From contig JAPTOF010000006.1 of assembly GCA_028554755.1 (NCBI GenBank), positions 15,127,001 through 15,191,000 of the forward strand: a stretch of DNA of 64,000 nt, given 5' to 3'. Origin of the DNA: Cordia subcordata. Its lineage: Eukaryota; Streptophyta; Magnoliopsida; Boraginales; Cordiaceae. The first letter of the stretch is position 1. Each line of letters begins with the position of its first letter. A program made the translations under genes and the position numbers. The notes under the pieces are model-generated. The model saw only the letters and a list, made by a program, of their open reading frames with translations. It did not search any database and had not been told where the DNA came from. Below are positions 54,064 through 64,000 of the stretch, in pieces.

Positions 54064-54828
54064 GGTTAATCATAAAAAAGTCCCAAGTGTTGTCACTCTA
54101 TTTAGATTAATTTTTTTTTAAATGTTTAAATTAATCATTAACGTTTTATAAATATAAGTAAATTGGACCCCATTATATTAAAAAAATTATTAATATTAGT
54201 TATCAATATTTCATAAACTTATTTAAAGTAGTTACATTGTTTTATTCATTTTATGTAATAATTTAATATTTTTTAAAATATTGAGAACTAATATATGTAA
54301 GGAATAATTTGGTTGTAATAGTTTCTCTTGTATTACATTTCAATATTGTGGAGATACATGATGAGAGTTTTAAATAAGCAAGAAGTGTACATGAGGTATT
54401 CCTATCTATTGGAAAAATTGAGGACACACACATACACACAAATGCACACCAGAAAATACAAAGGACACATAATATTTATGACGTGGCTCAGCCCTCTGTC
54501 TATTTCCACGATCTCCCTCTAGGATAAATTCCACTATTCAACAATAATGGATTATACAAGGTGATGACTTTTTGTATAGTTGAAAAGTCTAAACCCTTCC
54601 TTACAGAATTCTTACAATGGCTATATCTTCACCAGGACTAGGAAAAATGTAAGACACTCCCAATGCTCTTAAGCTTTTTTTCCCACACCTGTCTCATAGG
54701 GTGTGGCCTCAAGGCACACTTTTGAGACACACCAAATACAAGTTACAAGACCCTCTATTTGTAGGAGAGAAATCCTTGCTTCCCAAGATTTCTCTTACAC
54801 TATTTTAGACAGCTCCTAAATTGGTAAC
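54064..54828. other. Spacer, possibly decayed repeat
   Basis: 54064-54300 resembles the preceding inverted-repeat sequence but is more degraded. 54480-54820 has GC-richer patches (for example CCTCTAGGATAAATTCC) without a frame. No gene recognised. Confidence 0.4.
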
Positions 54829-55374
54829 TAGGGATGGCAATGATACCCCATCCTGCTCCAGCCCACAGCAGTATTGCATGAGTACGGGCAGAGTTTTTGT
54901 CCAAAAAAAAACCCTATTAAGGGTAGGCGAGGTTTTGTTCCCCAACCTCAATGTAGCGAAGGGACAGGGTAATGGTTTGTCCACCCCACTCTACCCTGCC
55001 CCATTACATATGTATATTTGTTACTTCTAATATGTTCTTATATATTTTTAATATAAACATTGTATCATTTTGTATATATTTCTAATATATTTTAATATAA
55101 ACTTTATATCATTAAAATCTTTTTTAGTTTACTTATAAAAGTTAACTTATTTTTAACACATTCTTATGTAATAGTATTTAAAAAAATTAATATCATTGAT
55201 CTTGTTCAATGGTACTTCGGCATAGTTTTTTTCAATCTGACAAGGGCAAGAATGGTAGTATAGGAGTTTACCCCGATATAAGTATATGATAGAAGTAAGA
55301 GCAGGAGTTTTATTAATAGGTATGGAGTACGGGTAAGCACAACCTACTCCTACCCTACTCCATTGTCATCCCTA
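54829..55374. mobile_element. Non-autonomous hAT-type element
   Basis: 546 bp with terminal inverted repeats TAGGGATGGCAATG and (complement of the right end) TAGGGATGACAATG, 13 of 14 identical. These ends resemble hAT elements of the Ac type (YAGGGATGRYAA). The 8-bp flanks TTGGTAAC (54821-54828) and TTGATAAT (55375-55382) agree at 6 of 8 and differ by transitions, the expected hAT target size. The interior has subterminal GC-rich patches and no transposase frame. Confidence 0.8.
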
Positions 55375-55436
55375 TTGATAATACAATTAATTACCTTTCA
55401 CAAGTTACCTAATTTTTATGGGTTTGTGTTAGGAAT

Positions 55437-56932
55437 AGTGTCTTAAAGTCATCATCTATTGTGTTTCTAGAATTGTTCACATATACGAGTTATCTTAATA
55501 ATATTTGGCCATTACATCATATCGCACCATCTTTTCTTATTTTGATCATGATGTAGTTCTTTAGAACAACTATATGGGATCATATGAATGAGGCTTGGTT
55601 CTAATTGTTCTTAAAATCTGTTCGTAACCAAATAAAAGAATTTGTACTAAGACGTCAATTCCTTCAAATAGAGGTTATTGTCTGTCACATGGGTTGGTTT
55701 TCCTCATGACCACTGGGCGTTGGGACATTGGTGTGACACACAGGTAGGGTGTAGAGACATGCTTACTGAACATGACTCATTTACAAGCATCATGTGGTAC
55801 TTACTCTATTGTCAAAGGACGGCTTGTGGTGTACTTGGTTGTAGTATTCCCTTCAACTTGACACTGCCATAGAGGCTTACGAATTACTCCTCGTACTTTT
55901 GTGCCAGACTACCCGAATTTCCAATTTGGTGACGAAAGGTTAATGGGTGCGAGCAAGTGTCGGAAAGCCAATGTGCAGGACAAGATAGGATTGATCCACT
56001 CCGGGTATTAGGAGAATGATTTTCCATTTAGTCTTAACTCATTAAGTCTTTGGTCAAAACTTTCTGTGCGATATGTCACGGAGATGTGTTTGATGAGTTA
56101 TGGCAAGATTAGGACTTAATATGGAATAACTAATTAGGGGTTTGACAGTTAACCATGCTCCGAGAGTTGTTTCGAAATATCGAGGGTCATAGGGGATCTG
56201 CCATAGTACCCAGGTTCATTGATAGTTGCCTTGCAATCTTTCAGCTTATCTGGACGTCAGGAATTGTTGCTAGATGGTATTTCTGATTAGTGCAAAGAGT
56301 GTCCTTGTATTACCAGCTTAAGTTTGAACCTATAGAATCATGCAAAAGGTCGAGAATTTTATTGATGGATTGATCTATCATATTAAGAATTAAATATTTC
56401 ATTATTTAATTGTGAATTAAATAAAGGAATTAATAATTAATTTGTTTGAATATTTAATTACGAATTAAATAATTAATATTAATTATTAAGAGGTCATGGA
56501 TTTTATTTCGTCTATTTTTTGCTAGCATAGAAAATGTGGCATGAATTAAATCTTGGACTAAATGGGTTAAAAATTAAATATTTAATTTCAAACTGGGCTA
56601 AAAAAAGAGGTTTGGGCTCAATTGGGTTGAAGAAATTGAGCCTAGGACTTGTGAAGGCCAACTCCTGTTGTACTATAAAAGAAGAGGTATTATACGTATT
56701 TTTATTAGGTCATCAGCTAAAAGAAAAAAAATTTGTTTTCCCTTAAAAACCCTAGCCTTCATCAATATTTTTTGGCTACATACAAAGAGGAGGAAGATCA
56801 AGCCTTCGCAAGGTTACTCATCAAGAACACACGTCATTACTTTAGGTATTTCTCGTGTTCGTCTTGAAAAATTTTAATTTTTAAGAGTCTGATCCTGAAA
56901 GAATCCGTGGAAAAGTTCACAGAATTCCTTCA
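55437..56932 (+). repeat. Copia-F 5' LTR
   Basis: About 1.5 kb, TG...CA. A TATA box (CTATAAAAGA, near 56673-56682) lies about 250 bp before the end, with a leader-like region after it. Only one full copy is inside the window. Confidence 0.8.
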
Positions 56933-57787
56933 ATTGGTATCAGAGCCAAGGCTCTTTTTACTTGATTTCCTGATTACATTGCACAATTTTATTTTTATAT
57001 ATGATATACACATCGAATATTATGTTATGAGAAATTTTATTACAAATTTTTTGTTGCATTCAATATGTTGAAAGCATTTATGGTGAATTTTTGAGCATTA
57101 ATGGAGACTGTTAAATAGATCTAGTGAAAAAAAAAATATTAATTATTAAGAGGTCACGGATTTAATTTCGTCTATTTTTTGCTAGCATAGAAAATGTGGC
57201 ATGAATTAAATCTTGGGCTAAATAGGTTGAAAATTAAATAGTTAATTTCAAACTGGGCTAACAAAAAAAGGTTTGGGCTTAATTGAGTTGGAGGAATTGA
57301 GCCTGAGACTTGTGAAAGCCAACTCCTTATGTTCTATAAAAGGAGAGGTATTGTACCTATCTTCATTAGGTCATCAGCTTTTCTACAAAGAAAAAAAATT
57401 CCTTTTCCCTTAAAAACCCTAGCCTCCATCAGTTTTTTCTGGCTGTGTACAAAGAGAAGGAAGATCAAGCTTCCGCAAGGCTACTCATTGAGAACACATG
57501 TCATTACTTCAGGTATTTCTCGTGTTATTCTTGAAAATTTTTAATTTTAAAGAGCCTGATCTTGGAAGAATCTATAGAAAAGTCTCACGGAATTCCTTCA
57601 ATTAGTATTAGAGCCAAGGCTCTTTTTACTTGATTTCGTGATTACATCGCACAATTATGTTTGTATATATATACGTATTGAATATTATGTTATGAGAAAT
57701 TTTATTACAAATTTTTTGTTGCATTCAATATGTTGACAGCATTTATAGTGAATTTTCGAGCATTAATGGAGACTATTAAACATATCT
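56476..57787 (+). repeat. Tandem duplication (660-bp unit) spanning LTR end, primer site and leader
   Basis: A unit beginning AATATTAATTATTAAGAGGT starts near 56476 and again near 57136. Both copies include the LTR TATA box (CTATAAAAGR), the ...GAATTCCTTCAATTRGTATY primer region and the start of the leader (to GCATTAATGGAGACTRTTAA). The second copy's primer site is degenerate (TTAGTATTAGAGCC). The two copies differ by many transitions, so the duplication is old. A short A tract (57127-57135) sits at the junction. Confidence 0.85.
56934..56947 (+). other. Copia-F primer-binding site
   Basis: TTGGTATCAGAGCC, full match to the initiator tRNA-Met complement, one base after the LTR end. Confidence 0.88.
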
Positions 57788-57818
57788 GATCTATTGGAAA
57801 AAGCATATATATTATAGC

Positions 57819-57886
57819 TACCTGGTCTTGAACTCGCGACAACCAGAAGATAAGTATGTAGCCTTTACCACTCAACTACACCTGTG
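57819..57886 (-). other. tRNA-like patch (SINE head or tRNA remnant)
   Basis: The minus strand carries TAGTTGAGTGG (one mismatch from the TRGCNNAGNNGG A-box form) and, about 40 nt later, AGTTCAAGACC (close to the GGTTCRANNCC B box). The spacing and sequence look like the 5' half of a tRNA-derived SINE or a decayed tRNA gene. No acceptor-stem pairing was confirmed. Confidence 0.45.
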
Positions 57887-58014
57887 TTTTTTTTTGTTTA
57901 CTGAAACAAAATACTTTTTATTACCATTTCAAATCTTTGAGTTTACAATGAAAAAAAAAAATTGTGAAGAAGACGAAACAGTTATCTTCTCTATCACTCC
58001 GACCCGCGACTCAA

Positions 58015-58101
58015 TATATATATATATATATATATGTATATGTATGTATGTACATATCTACATCTGTACATACATATGCATACATACATATACATATATA
58101 C

Positions 58102-58147
<46 letters not shown>
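58015..58147. repeat. Compound (TA)n(CATA)n microsatellite
   Basis: AT-run, TATG/CATA tetranucleotides, AT-run. Frames across it are artefacts. Confidence 0.97.
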
Positions 58148-58149
<2 letters not shown>

Positions 58150-58607
58150 CTAAATCCTAGATCTAGCTGTGAATGTCATAGCCATGAAGATTTCAAAAAT
58201 TATATTTTTTTAATTATAATAATAATATATGAATATAGCTTTTGAAGAACAAGGTTGAACCATGACGTTTGTTAAACCAACATAAAAAATCATTGTTGAT
58301 GTATATGTATATGTACCTGTAACGATCATGGTTGGTGTATATATGTACGTATATGTATTCCTTTTTCTCACGATGAGCTTGGCCATAATTGATGGCTATT
58401 CATGATATGCAATGATTGAAGGATGGAATTTGATTTCTATTCTTTTCTTGTATTCCTTTAATTAAAAAAAATAGTACTTTGCTAATGAAATTCGGCCATG
58501 GCAGATGGCCCTTAAGTGGTGGCTAGGGTTCTTAAAAGGAAGAAGATGATTTTATTTTAAACCTAAAATTATAAAATAAATAAATAAATAAATAATGTGC
58601 ATTTTGT

Positions 58608-58682
58608 AGTCGGCAGGTTTTGAACCTACATTTAATGATGCGATTATGCTCACTCTTCCCAATCCAACTACTAGTAAACCCT
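58608..58682 (-). other. tRNA-like patch with B box
   Basis: The minus strand carries GGTTCAAAACC, an exact match to GGTTCRANNCC, preceded by a weaker A-box-like TAGTTGGATTGG. Same orientation as the patch at 57819. Confidence 0.4.
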
Positions 58683-58739
58683 AGTCTTTTAATATGTTTT
58701 TGTTTGCTTGATTGCTGTCACGCGTTCATTAAAAAAAAT

Positions 58740-58944
58740 GCATTTTGTAGTGTAATGCTGGGATTTTACTCGCTCTTACCAGCACAGCTATTGGTAAACC
58801 TGTGGCAAAGGTGTTTTCTTTTGATTACATGTCTGTTTTATTAGGCGTCAAATAAAAGTAAATTAAAATTTATCAAGTTTGAACCTAAGACCTCCTACAT
58901 AGCATCTCAATGTCTTTACCGTCTCTGCTGCATACCTCTTTGGG
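58740..58944 (-). other. Two weaker tRNA-like patches
   Basis: 58748-58812 (minus CAATAGCTGTGCTGGTAAGA) and 58872-58944 (minus GGTCTTAGGTTCAAACTTG) look like diverged versions of the same tRNA-like pattern, both antisense to Copia-F. Low individual support. Confidence 0.3.
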
Positions 58945-60163
58945 TTAGAATGTTTATTCTTTTTTTTTTTAATTAAGGTGATGGAATAAATGATGGTATC
59001 ATGAATAATTTAATTAAATGTTAATTAAATTATATATATTAACAAATATTTTATTAAATGCCGACAAATTATTTTATTTGATAAAATTGATTTGTCCTTT
59101 GTAATAAATATTTGATATTTATTTTAAAATTCATTATTTGTCAAAAATATATTTTTGACACCCAATTAGTTTTAAGATTGTTTTGAATTAATGGGTAGGC
59201 CCAAATTTTTAGAAAATTTGATTTTTGACTCTACTTATTTCAAAATGAGTTTATTTAAAGTTTTTAATTTATCAAAATTTAGATTTTGACCCCAAATAAT
59301 TTAAAAAAGAGTTTTTAAAATTTGGTAAGGTCAATTTAATTTGATTAAATTGATCTAATTATTGTGCAATAAAATCATGAAATTGTTTATGCCCTTTTAT
59401 TTTGATGTATGACATATTACGAGGTGGTTATGGGCTTGCAGATCATGTCTATTATTGCATTTTATTTATTAATTATTGTAACTAATTTTTGGATTTTTTA
59501 AATTGGCCTTGCGAACCCAGCCTTCTCTTTAATCTAGTTGTAAAATTTCTCTCCCAAGTGATGCATCCCCTCCTTTAGAAGGAGTTCTTCTTAATTGTGA
59601 TGTAATTAGTAGTTTTTAGCATATGATCGAGATGAGGAAGCAAAGACCAAGAAGTTGAAGGCTGGGCCTGTCCATGTTTCCCAAAATTAAAATGTAATAA
59701 TTTAGCTTTACATTATAGATTGGTCCATGATGGCTCTAGTATGCCACACTAGGAAAGCCCATAACCACATGCATGTGCTTGTATATATTTATATATATGT
59801 TGTTTAGTATGTCAATCAATTAATTAATTGAAATAATTAAAGATTTGACTATTTAAACAAGCACGCTCTTTTACCCCATATGAATCCTTTAAAATTATTA
59901 AGTCCTTAAAGTGACTTGGACATGGGAATGTCCGAATCATTGCCTCCTATTAAAGTAAATAATAATGGGCCCAATACTCTAATAAACGTTGGAGGCCCTC
60001 AGGCCTAGCTTTTATTGGAATATTAGGATTATTACTAACTAAATGAAACCCTTGGAATCCCTTTAGACTAATGAGTATGTGGGCCAACCTCAGTCAGGCC
60101 TATTTGTTGGGGTCGGAGGAAAACCTTAGGAGTTCATGTTAATGGTTTGACCTAACCGAGCTT

Positions 60164-60193
60164 TTCAGTAGAGGACCTTAGTCCTCTACTGAA
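60164..60193. repeat. Perfect 13-bp hairpin
   Basis: TTCAGTAGAGGAC, loop CTTA, GTCCTCTACTGAA. Both arms match exactly. It lies just before the 62-bp duplication. Confidence 0.9.
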
Positions 60194-60197
60194 GAGA

Positions 60198-60321
60198 TGT
60201 TTAGGGCAGACCAATATATTGGGAGTTGTTTGGGGAAGTAATTGGTTATGAACCTATCAATGTTTAGGGCAGACTAATATTAAGGGTTATTTGGGGAAGT
60301 AATTGGTTATGAACCTATCAA
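60198..60321. repeat. Direct duplication, ~62-bp units
   Basis: TGTTTAGGGCAGACYAATAT begins at 60198 and at 60261. Both units end TGGTTATGAACCTATCAA. Confidence 0.88.
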
Positions 60322-60639
60322 GCGGTGTCCATAGGTAGGCCGACCATAGTCGGGCCTATGTACATTATTTTGGATCTCGGTACCCATTAAAGAGGTTTAT
60401 TTTTCGAAAATCCCTTCGGGCTGTAGGTGGGGGCTAATAGTCTGAGTATAATAGTGGGAGGATCCATTAGATATTGGTCCATATTTTTCGAAAAAATTAA
60501 TAACCTTATATACAAAAGATTGTTTATTCTTTTTATGTCGATTATTTGCATATCTAGTGGCTAAAACGTTATCTTTAAGATCAATATTGGATAGTGAGAA
60601 GTTCACTGGGCCCAAATTCGATAGTTAGTATCGAAGGTT

Positions 60640-61440
60640 GCATATTGTGCTTGAACATAAACGTATCTTGTATGTTCTTACTTACCTAGCACCTGCAAAG
60701 CCTATTGCTAATGTAACTACAATGGATCGTCGATGCTATAAAAAATGGCTTGATGATAGAGTCACGGTTCACTGCATTATGAGGGCTGTGATGAACGACG
60801 AGTTTTGTCCCAAGTTTGAGGATTCACAGCCTGAGGTTGTCATTCAAGCATTGAATGAGTCATTTGGCACATCGGATAATGCTGAGAGACATAGAGCCTC
60901 ATGTGCTATTTTCAATGCTAAGGTGAAGGAAGGCATACCAGTTATTGATCATGTATTCTACATGACAGAAAACATCGAGAAGTTGGCTAAGCTAGGGTAT
61001 CTACTTCAGGAACAGCTTGGCAAGGATGTCATTCTTAATTCGTTGCCTCCATCTTGTCTTCCCTTCTTGAATTAGTTCAAGATGAACAAGCTTGTTGTCA
61101 ACTACCATAGGTTACTAAGACTATTGCAAACCTTTGAAAAAGATAACCAGCTCTTAAGAAAGCCTGTTAATGTAGTGGGATGTGCCTCATCCTCAAAATG
61201 CAAGGGTTTTAAGAAAAGCAAGAAGAAAAATAAAAATGCATCCGAAGCTTGAGGTGAGATTAAGAAGCCCATACAGCAACAAAATCAAGCCCGCAAGCAA
61301 AAGGTTGACGAGAGTCGAGCAGAGTGTTTCTTCTGCAAGCAGCTTGGACATTGGAAGAGGAATTATCCTCAATGTTTGGCATCCCTTGTTCCAAACAGGC
61401 CTAGAAGAAAGCAACAGGTTACTCAGTAAGGCATGTATAT
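60640..61440 (+). pseudogene. Copia-F gag with zinc knuckle
   Basis: The 60638-61075 frame (145 codons) includes CYKKWLDDRVTVHCIMRAVM, DEFCPKFEDSQPEVVIQALN, CAIFNAKVKEGIPVIDHVFY and YLLQEQLGKDVILNSLPPSC, the UBN2-type gag. After a stop at 61073, the tail is basic (KGFKKSKKKNKN). The zinc knuckle CFFCKQLGHWKRNY near 61322-61365 has its last Cys replaced by Tyr. A Met in good position for gag is at about 60724. Confidence 0.88.
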
Positions 61441-61790
61441 GATTACTCCTTGCAACTTCAGTGTCATAGACTCTACTACCTATGTATTAGATACAGACAG
61501 TCCTTATCATATTTCCATTTCATTGTAGGGGTTGTAGGTCAGTAGGAAGTTCAAAGACGAAGTGCGATACCTGAGCGTTGGCAACAGGAATCCTATTCCA
61601 GTACTAGTATTAGGGTGTTTATCTCTAGCTATCAATTCTATGAACTTAAGTCTTTTTGATGTTTTCTTTTGTCCAAATTTTGTTTTGAACATTATTTCAA
61701 TTAGGCTTTTACCCAAGATGGATATTCCTTTAGAATTTCCAATAATGGTATTGATATTATTTTGAATAATGTTTGTCTTTTTAACGGATG
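61440..61790 (+). pseudogene. Copia-F protease, altered active site
   Basis: YVLDTDSPYHIS near 61481-61516 corresponds to the YVLDTGxxSHI block. The active-site Gly after Asp-Thr is Asp. Then come RYLSVGNRNPIPVLVLGCLS and FDVFFCPNFVLNIISIRLLP, similar to the L.N.LYVP..xNLISVSKL region. Stops occur near 61527 and 61765. Confidence 0.8.
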
Positions 61791-62820
61791 ATTGGAACAT
61801 GGGATTTATATTTTGACACAGCCTGCGCATATCTTGCATGTTAGTAATAAACATCCCAAAATAGGAACTACTTTAGATATATATCTTTGGCACTATAGAC
61901 TTGGTCATATTAATAAGGATAGGATTAACAAATTGGTCAAGGAAGGGTTTCTTGACATTGGTGATCCTGAATCACTGCTAACTTGTGAGTCTTGTCTACT
62001 TAGGAAAATGACTAAATCCTCTTTTATTGGAAAAGTTGATCGAGCAACAGAACTCTTGGGGCTTATACATATTGATGTCTGTGGGCCTATGAGCACTAGT
62101 GCTAGAGGTAGGTATTCTTACTTCATTACGTTCACAGATGACCTGTCTAGGTATGGGTATGTCTATTTGATGAGACATAAATCAGAGTCTTTTGAAATGT
62201 TCAAGAGATATAGAAGTGAGATAGAAAAACAAATTGGAAAGAGTATTAAGATCCTATGATCTGATTGTGGAGAAGAATATCTTTCCAATGAGTTTTTGAG
62301 TTACCTAGAAAAGAATGGGATTATCTCGCAATGGACTTCTCTAGGTATACAACAACATAATGGTGTATCTGAAAGGAGAAATCGAACACTGGTAGATATG
62401 GTTCGATCCATGGTGGGATGCAAAGATCTACCTATATCCTTTTAGGGACATGCTTTTGAGACAACCGCTCATGTGTTGAATAAAGTACCTAGCAAGTTAG
62501 TAGAAAAGACACCATATGAGATATGGCATGGTCGTAAACTAGTACTCTCTTACCTTAATGTTTGGGGTTGTTTGACATACGTTAAACGTCTTTAGACTGA
62601 TAAGCTAAAACCAAAATCTAACAAATGCAGATTTGTAGGATACCCTACAGAGTCTAGAGGATACTACTTCTATCAAGCTAAAGACCAAAAGATGTTTGTT
62701 GCTACTAAAGCAGTCTTTCTAGAGAAAAAGTTTCTTAAACAACAGAGAACTACCTTTACGATTGAGCTTGGTGAAGTACACACACCTCCAATTGAACATA
62801 CAGGATAGGATAAAGTTAGG
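61790..62820 (+). pseudogene. Copia-F integrase
   Basis: The 61792-62259 frame holds LWHYRLGHINKDRINKLVKE and CESCLLRKMTKSSFIG (HHCC head), LIHIDVCGPMSTSARGRYSY (first Asp) and YFITFTDDLSRYGYVYLM. SDCGEEYLSNEF follows a stop at 62257 (second Asp), and the third block is QQHNGVSERRNRTLVDMVRS (Glu retained). IWHGRKLVLSYLNVWGCLTY and RFVGYPTESRGYYFYQAKDQ complete the C-terminal part. Lesions are stops near 62257, 62442 and 62592, so catalytic residues survive in a broken frame. Confidence 0.88.
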
Positions 62821-62859
62821 GAACCAAATTTTGAAGCTACTATAAAGGCATCACTTAGG

Positions 62860-63560
62860 AGATCTAGTAGAGTACCCCATCAACCAACTAGGTACAGATT
62901 CCTAGTCCGAAGTCATGCCTTTGCATGGCATCCATGGAATTTGAAATAGAATCCATGAAAGTCAACAATGTATGGACATTAGTTGATCCATATGAAAGGG
63001 TTAAACCCATTGGGTGTAAATGGGGTTTCAAATGAAAATGAGGAGTAGATGGGAAGGTGGAAGCCTATAAAGCACGTTTGGTTTCTAAAGGATATTGTCA
63101 ACATCATGGTATTGACTATGACGAAGTATTTTTCCCTGTAACGATGCTCAAGTCAGTTTGAATCATGCTTGCTATAGCTGAACACTTAGACTATGAGATC
63201 TGGCAAATGGATGTCGAAACAACTTTCTTTAATGGTAAGCTGGAAAAGGAAATGTACATGACACAACTTGAAGGGTTCACATTTATAGATGAGTCTAAAG
63301 TATGTAAGCTTCAGAAGTCCATTTATGAACTCAAGCAAGCTTCTCGGACTTGAAACATAAATTTTGACAAGGTTGTCAAAACATATGACTTCGTTAATTA
63401 TGAAGAAGATCCTTGCATTTATAAATAGGCTAACAGACATGTGGTCACATTCTTAGTATCGTATATGGATGACATTCTCCTTATAGAAAATGATATGCCC
63501 GCATTACAGAATGTGAAATTATGGCTTTCATCCTAGTTCTCCATAAAGGATCTAGGAGAG
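62860..63560 (+). pseudogene. Copia-F reverse transcriptase
   Basis: WTLVDPYERVKPIGCKWGFK is followed by two stops around 63034, then VEAYKARLVSKGYCQHHGID. The 63165-63353 frame gives MLAIAEHLDYEIWQMDVETT, FFNGKLEKEMYMTQLEGFTF and VCKLQKSIYELKQASRT. After a stop, VVTFLVSYMDDILLIEND near 63440-63490 holds the active site (YMDD, both Asp retained). Three or more stops prevent a full product. Confidence 0.87.
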
Positions 63561-64000
63561 GCTTCCTATATTCTTCGGATCAAGATCTATAGAAATAGAT
63601 CTAAGAGATTGTTGGGATTGTCTCAATCCACGTACATAGACACCATGCTAAAAAGGTGCAACATGGAAAATTCCAAGAAGGCCTATCTTCCAATAGGCCA
63701 TGGAATTTCTCTTTTCAAGAGAAATTGTCCCTCAACTTCTCAAAAGAAAGAACGTATGAGTAGAGTCCCTTATGCTTCAACAATAGGATCTATTATGCAC
63801 ACTATGACATGTACGAGGCCAGATGTAGCTTACTCTTTAAAAGTGGTCATGCCAATCTAATCCTGGTGAGAGACATTAGCTAATTGCAAAGACCATCCTT
63901 AAGTGTTTAAGAAATAATAAAGACCTATGGCTCGTCTATAGGGGTTCTGACATAAAACTGGTAGGTTATATCGATTCTAGTTTCCAGTGAGATAGGGATG
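63560..64000 (+). pseudogene. Copia-F RT end and RNase H start (cut by window)
   Basis: GEASYILRIKIYRNRSKRLL, LSQSTYIDTMLKRCNMENSK, MSRVPYASTIGSIMHTMTCT and RPDVAYSLKVVM are the RT-RNase H connection. LVGYIDSSFQ at the window edge begins RNase H (first Asp of Y.DS.F). The remainder lies outside. Confidence 0.85.

Larger units (their letters stand above)
58960..60620 (+). other. Copia-F leader continuation
   Basis: About 1.6 kb of non-coding sequence before gag. It holds a perfect hairpin (60164-60193) and a direct duplication of about 62 bp (60198-60321). The mixture of AT-rich (to 59500) and less AT-rich (59600-60600) parts suggests that some of it is an insertion, but no ends were found. 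Confidence 0.45.
55437..64000 (+). mobile_element. Copia-F: long-LTR Ty1/copia element (right end outside window)
   Basis: A 5' LTR of about 1496 bp (TGTTAGGAATAGTG... to ...GGAATTCCTTCA, 55437-56932) is followed by the primer site TTGGTATCAGAGCC (56934-56947). Gag, protease, integrase, RT and the beginning of RNase H are in copia order from 60640 to the window end. The 3' LTR lies beyond the window, so the target duplication cannot be checked. The long LTR suggests an Angela/BARE-type lineage; this is inference from size and primer context. A leader of about 3.7 kb with duplicated and inserted sequence is unusual. Confidence 0.82.

Noticed and set aside
57828..58245. Ile/Tyr-rich frames of 93 and 110 codons
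   Set aside because: They run through the (TA)n(CATA)n microsatellite at 58015-58147 and have no domain.
1..64000. CRISPR arrays, bacterial operons, rRNA genes, riboswitches
   Set aside because: No regular spacer-repeat arrays, Shine-Dalgarno-led gene clusters or rRNA-like sequence were seen; the window is nuclear plant repeat DNA.
1..64000. A previously undescribed multi-gene system
   Set aside because: No cluster of intact host genes is present. The only candidate novel gene is the single peptide frame at 52264-52497.

Overview
This window looks like AT-rich intergenic DNA of a flowering plant, probably a eudicot. The evidence is densely nested Ty1/copia and Ty3/gypsy LTR retrotransposons with tRNA-Met-type primer sites, plant-type LINE RNase H remnants, MITEs, and an intron-containing plant acireductone dioxygenase (ARD) copy. 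Nothing bacterial, organellar or CRISPR-like is seen. Almost every coding segment is retrotransposon debris with stops and frameshifts. Only one short reading frame (52264-52497) looks like a possibly intact host gene.

Layout. 65-1017 is a miniature TRIM-like LTR element with a matching 5-bp target-site duplication (TSD). About 1270-1690 is a minus-strand LINE RNase H remnant. 1873-25128 is a nested stack: an old minus-strand copia element (Copia-A, only about 4.85 kb of its own DNA) is split by four later insertions, each bounded by its own target duplication. These are a 5'-truncated LINE (5129-6524), a deleted Ty3/gypsy element (6748-9839), a degraded copia (Copia-C, 10636-17965) and another copia (Copia-B, 18418-24983). 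Removing them joins the Copia-A parts collinearly as LTR, gag, protease, integrase, RT, RNase H, LTR.

About 25262-27150 is the 5' end of a minus-strand gypsy element with an Athila/Tat-like gag. 27279-35257 is Copia-D, split by a 1.8-kb solo gypsy LTR (29636-31444). 35258-39211 is AT-rich spacer with microsatellites. 39212-44297 is minus-strand Copia-E, which lies just upstream of an ARD pseudogene (44639-46295). That pseudogene keeps its intron/exon structure but has an in-frame stop and a +1 shift. 46296-52100 is spacer with an orphan TPR-type exon next to a tandem duplication, plus MITEs. 52264-52497 encodes a predicted small secreted peptide with a TATA-like box upstream. 52584-55374 holds an inverted-repeat MITE, a fold-back-like element and a hAT-type non-autonomous element.

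55437 to the window end is Copia-F, with a long (about 1.5 kb) LTR, a duplicated LTR-end/primer-site/leader segment, several antisense tRNA-like patches, then gag, protease, integrase and RT. It runs off the right edge.

Function. The retroelement parts are gag (particle), protease, integrase, reverse transcriptase and RNase H of copy-and-paste elements, and none looks autonomous now. The ARD copy would belong to the methionine salvage cycle if it were intact. All boundaries, TSDs and motif readings were made by eye. Clade names and named protein families are from recall of family features, not from a search.
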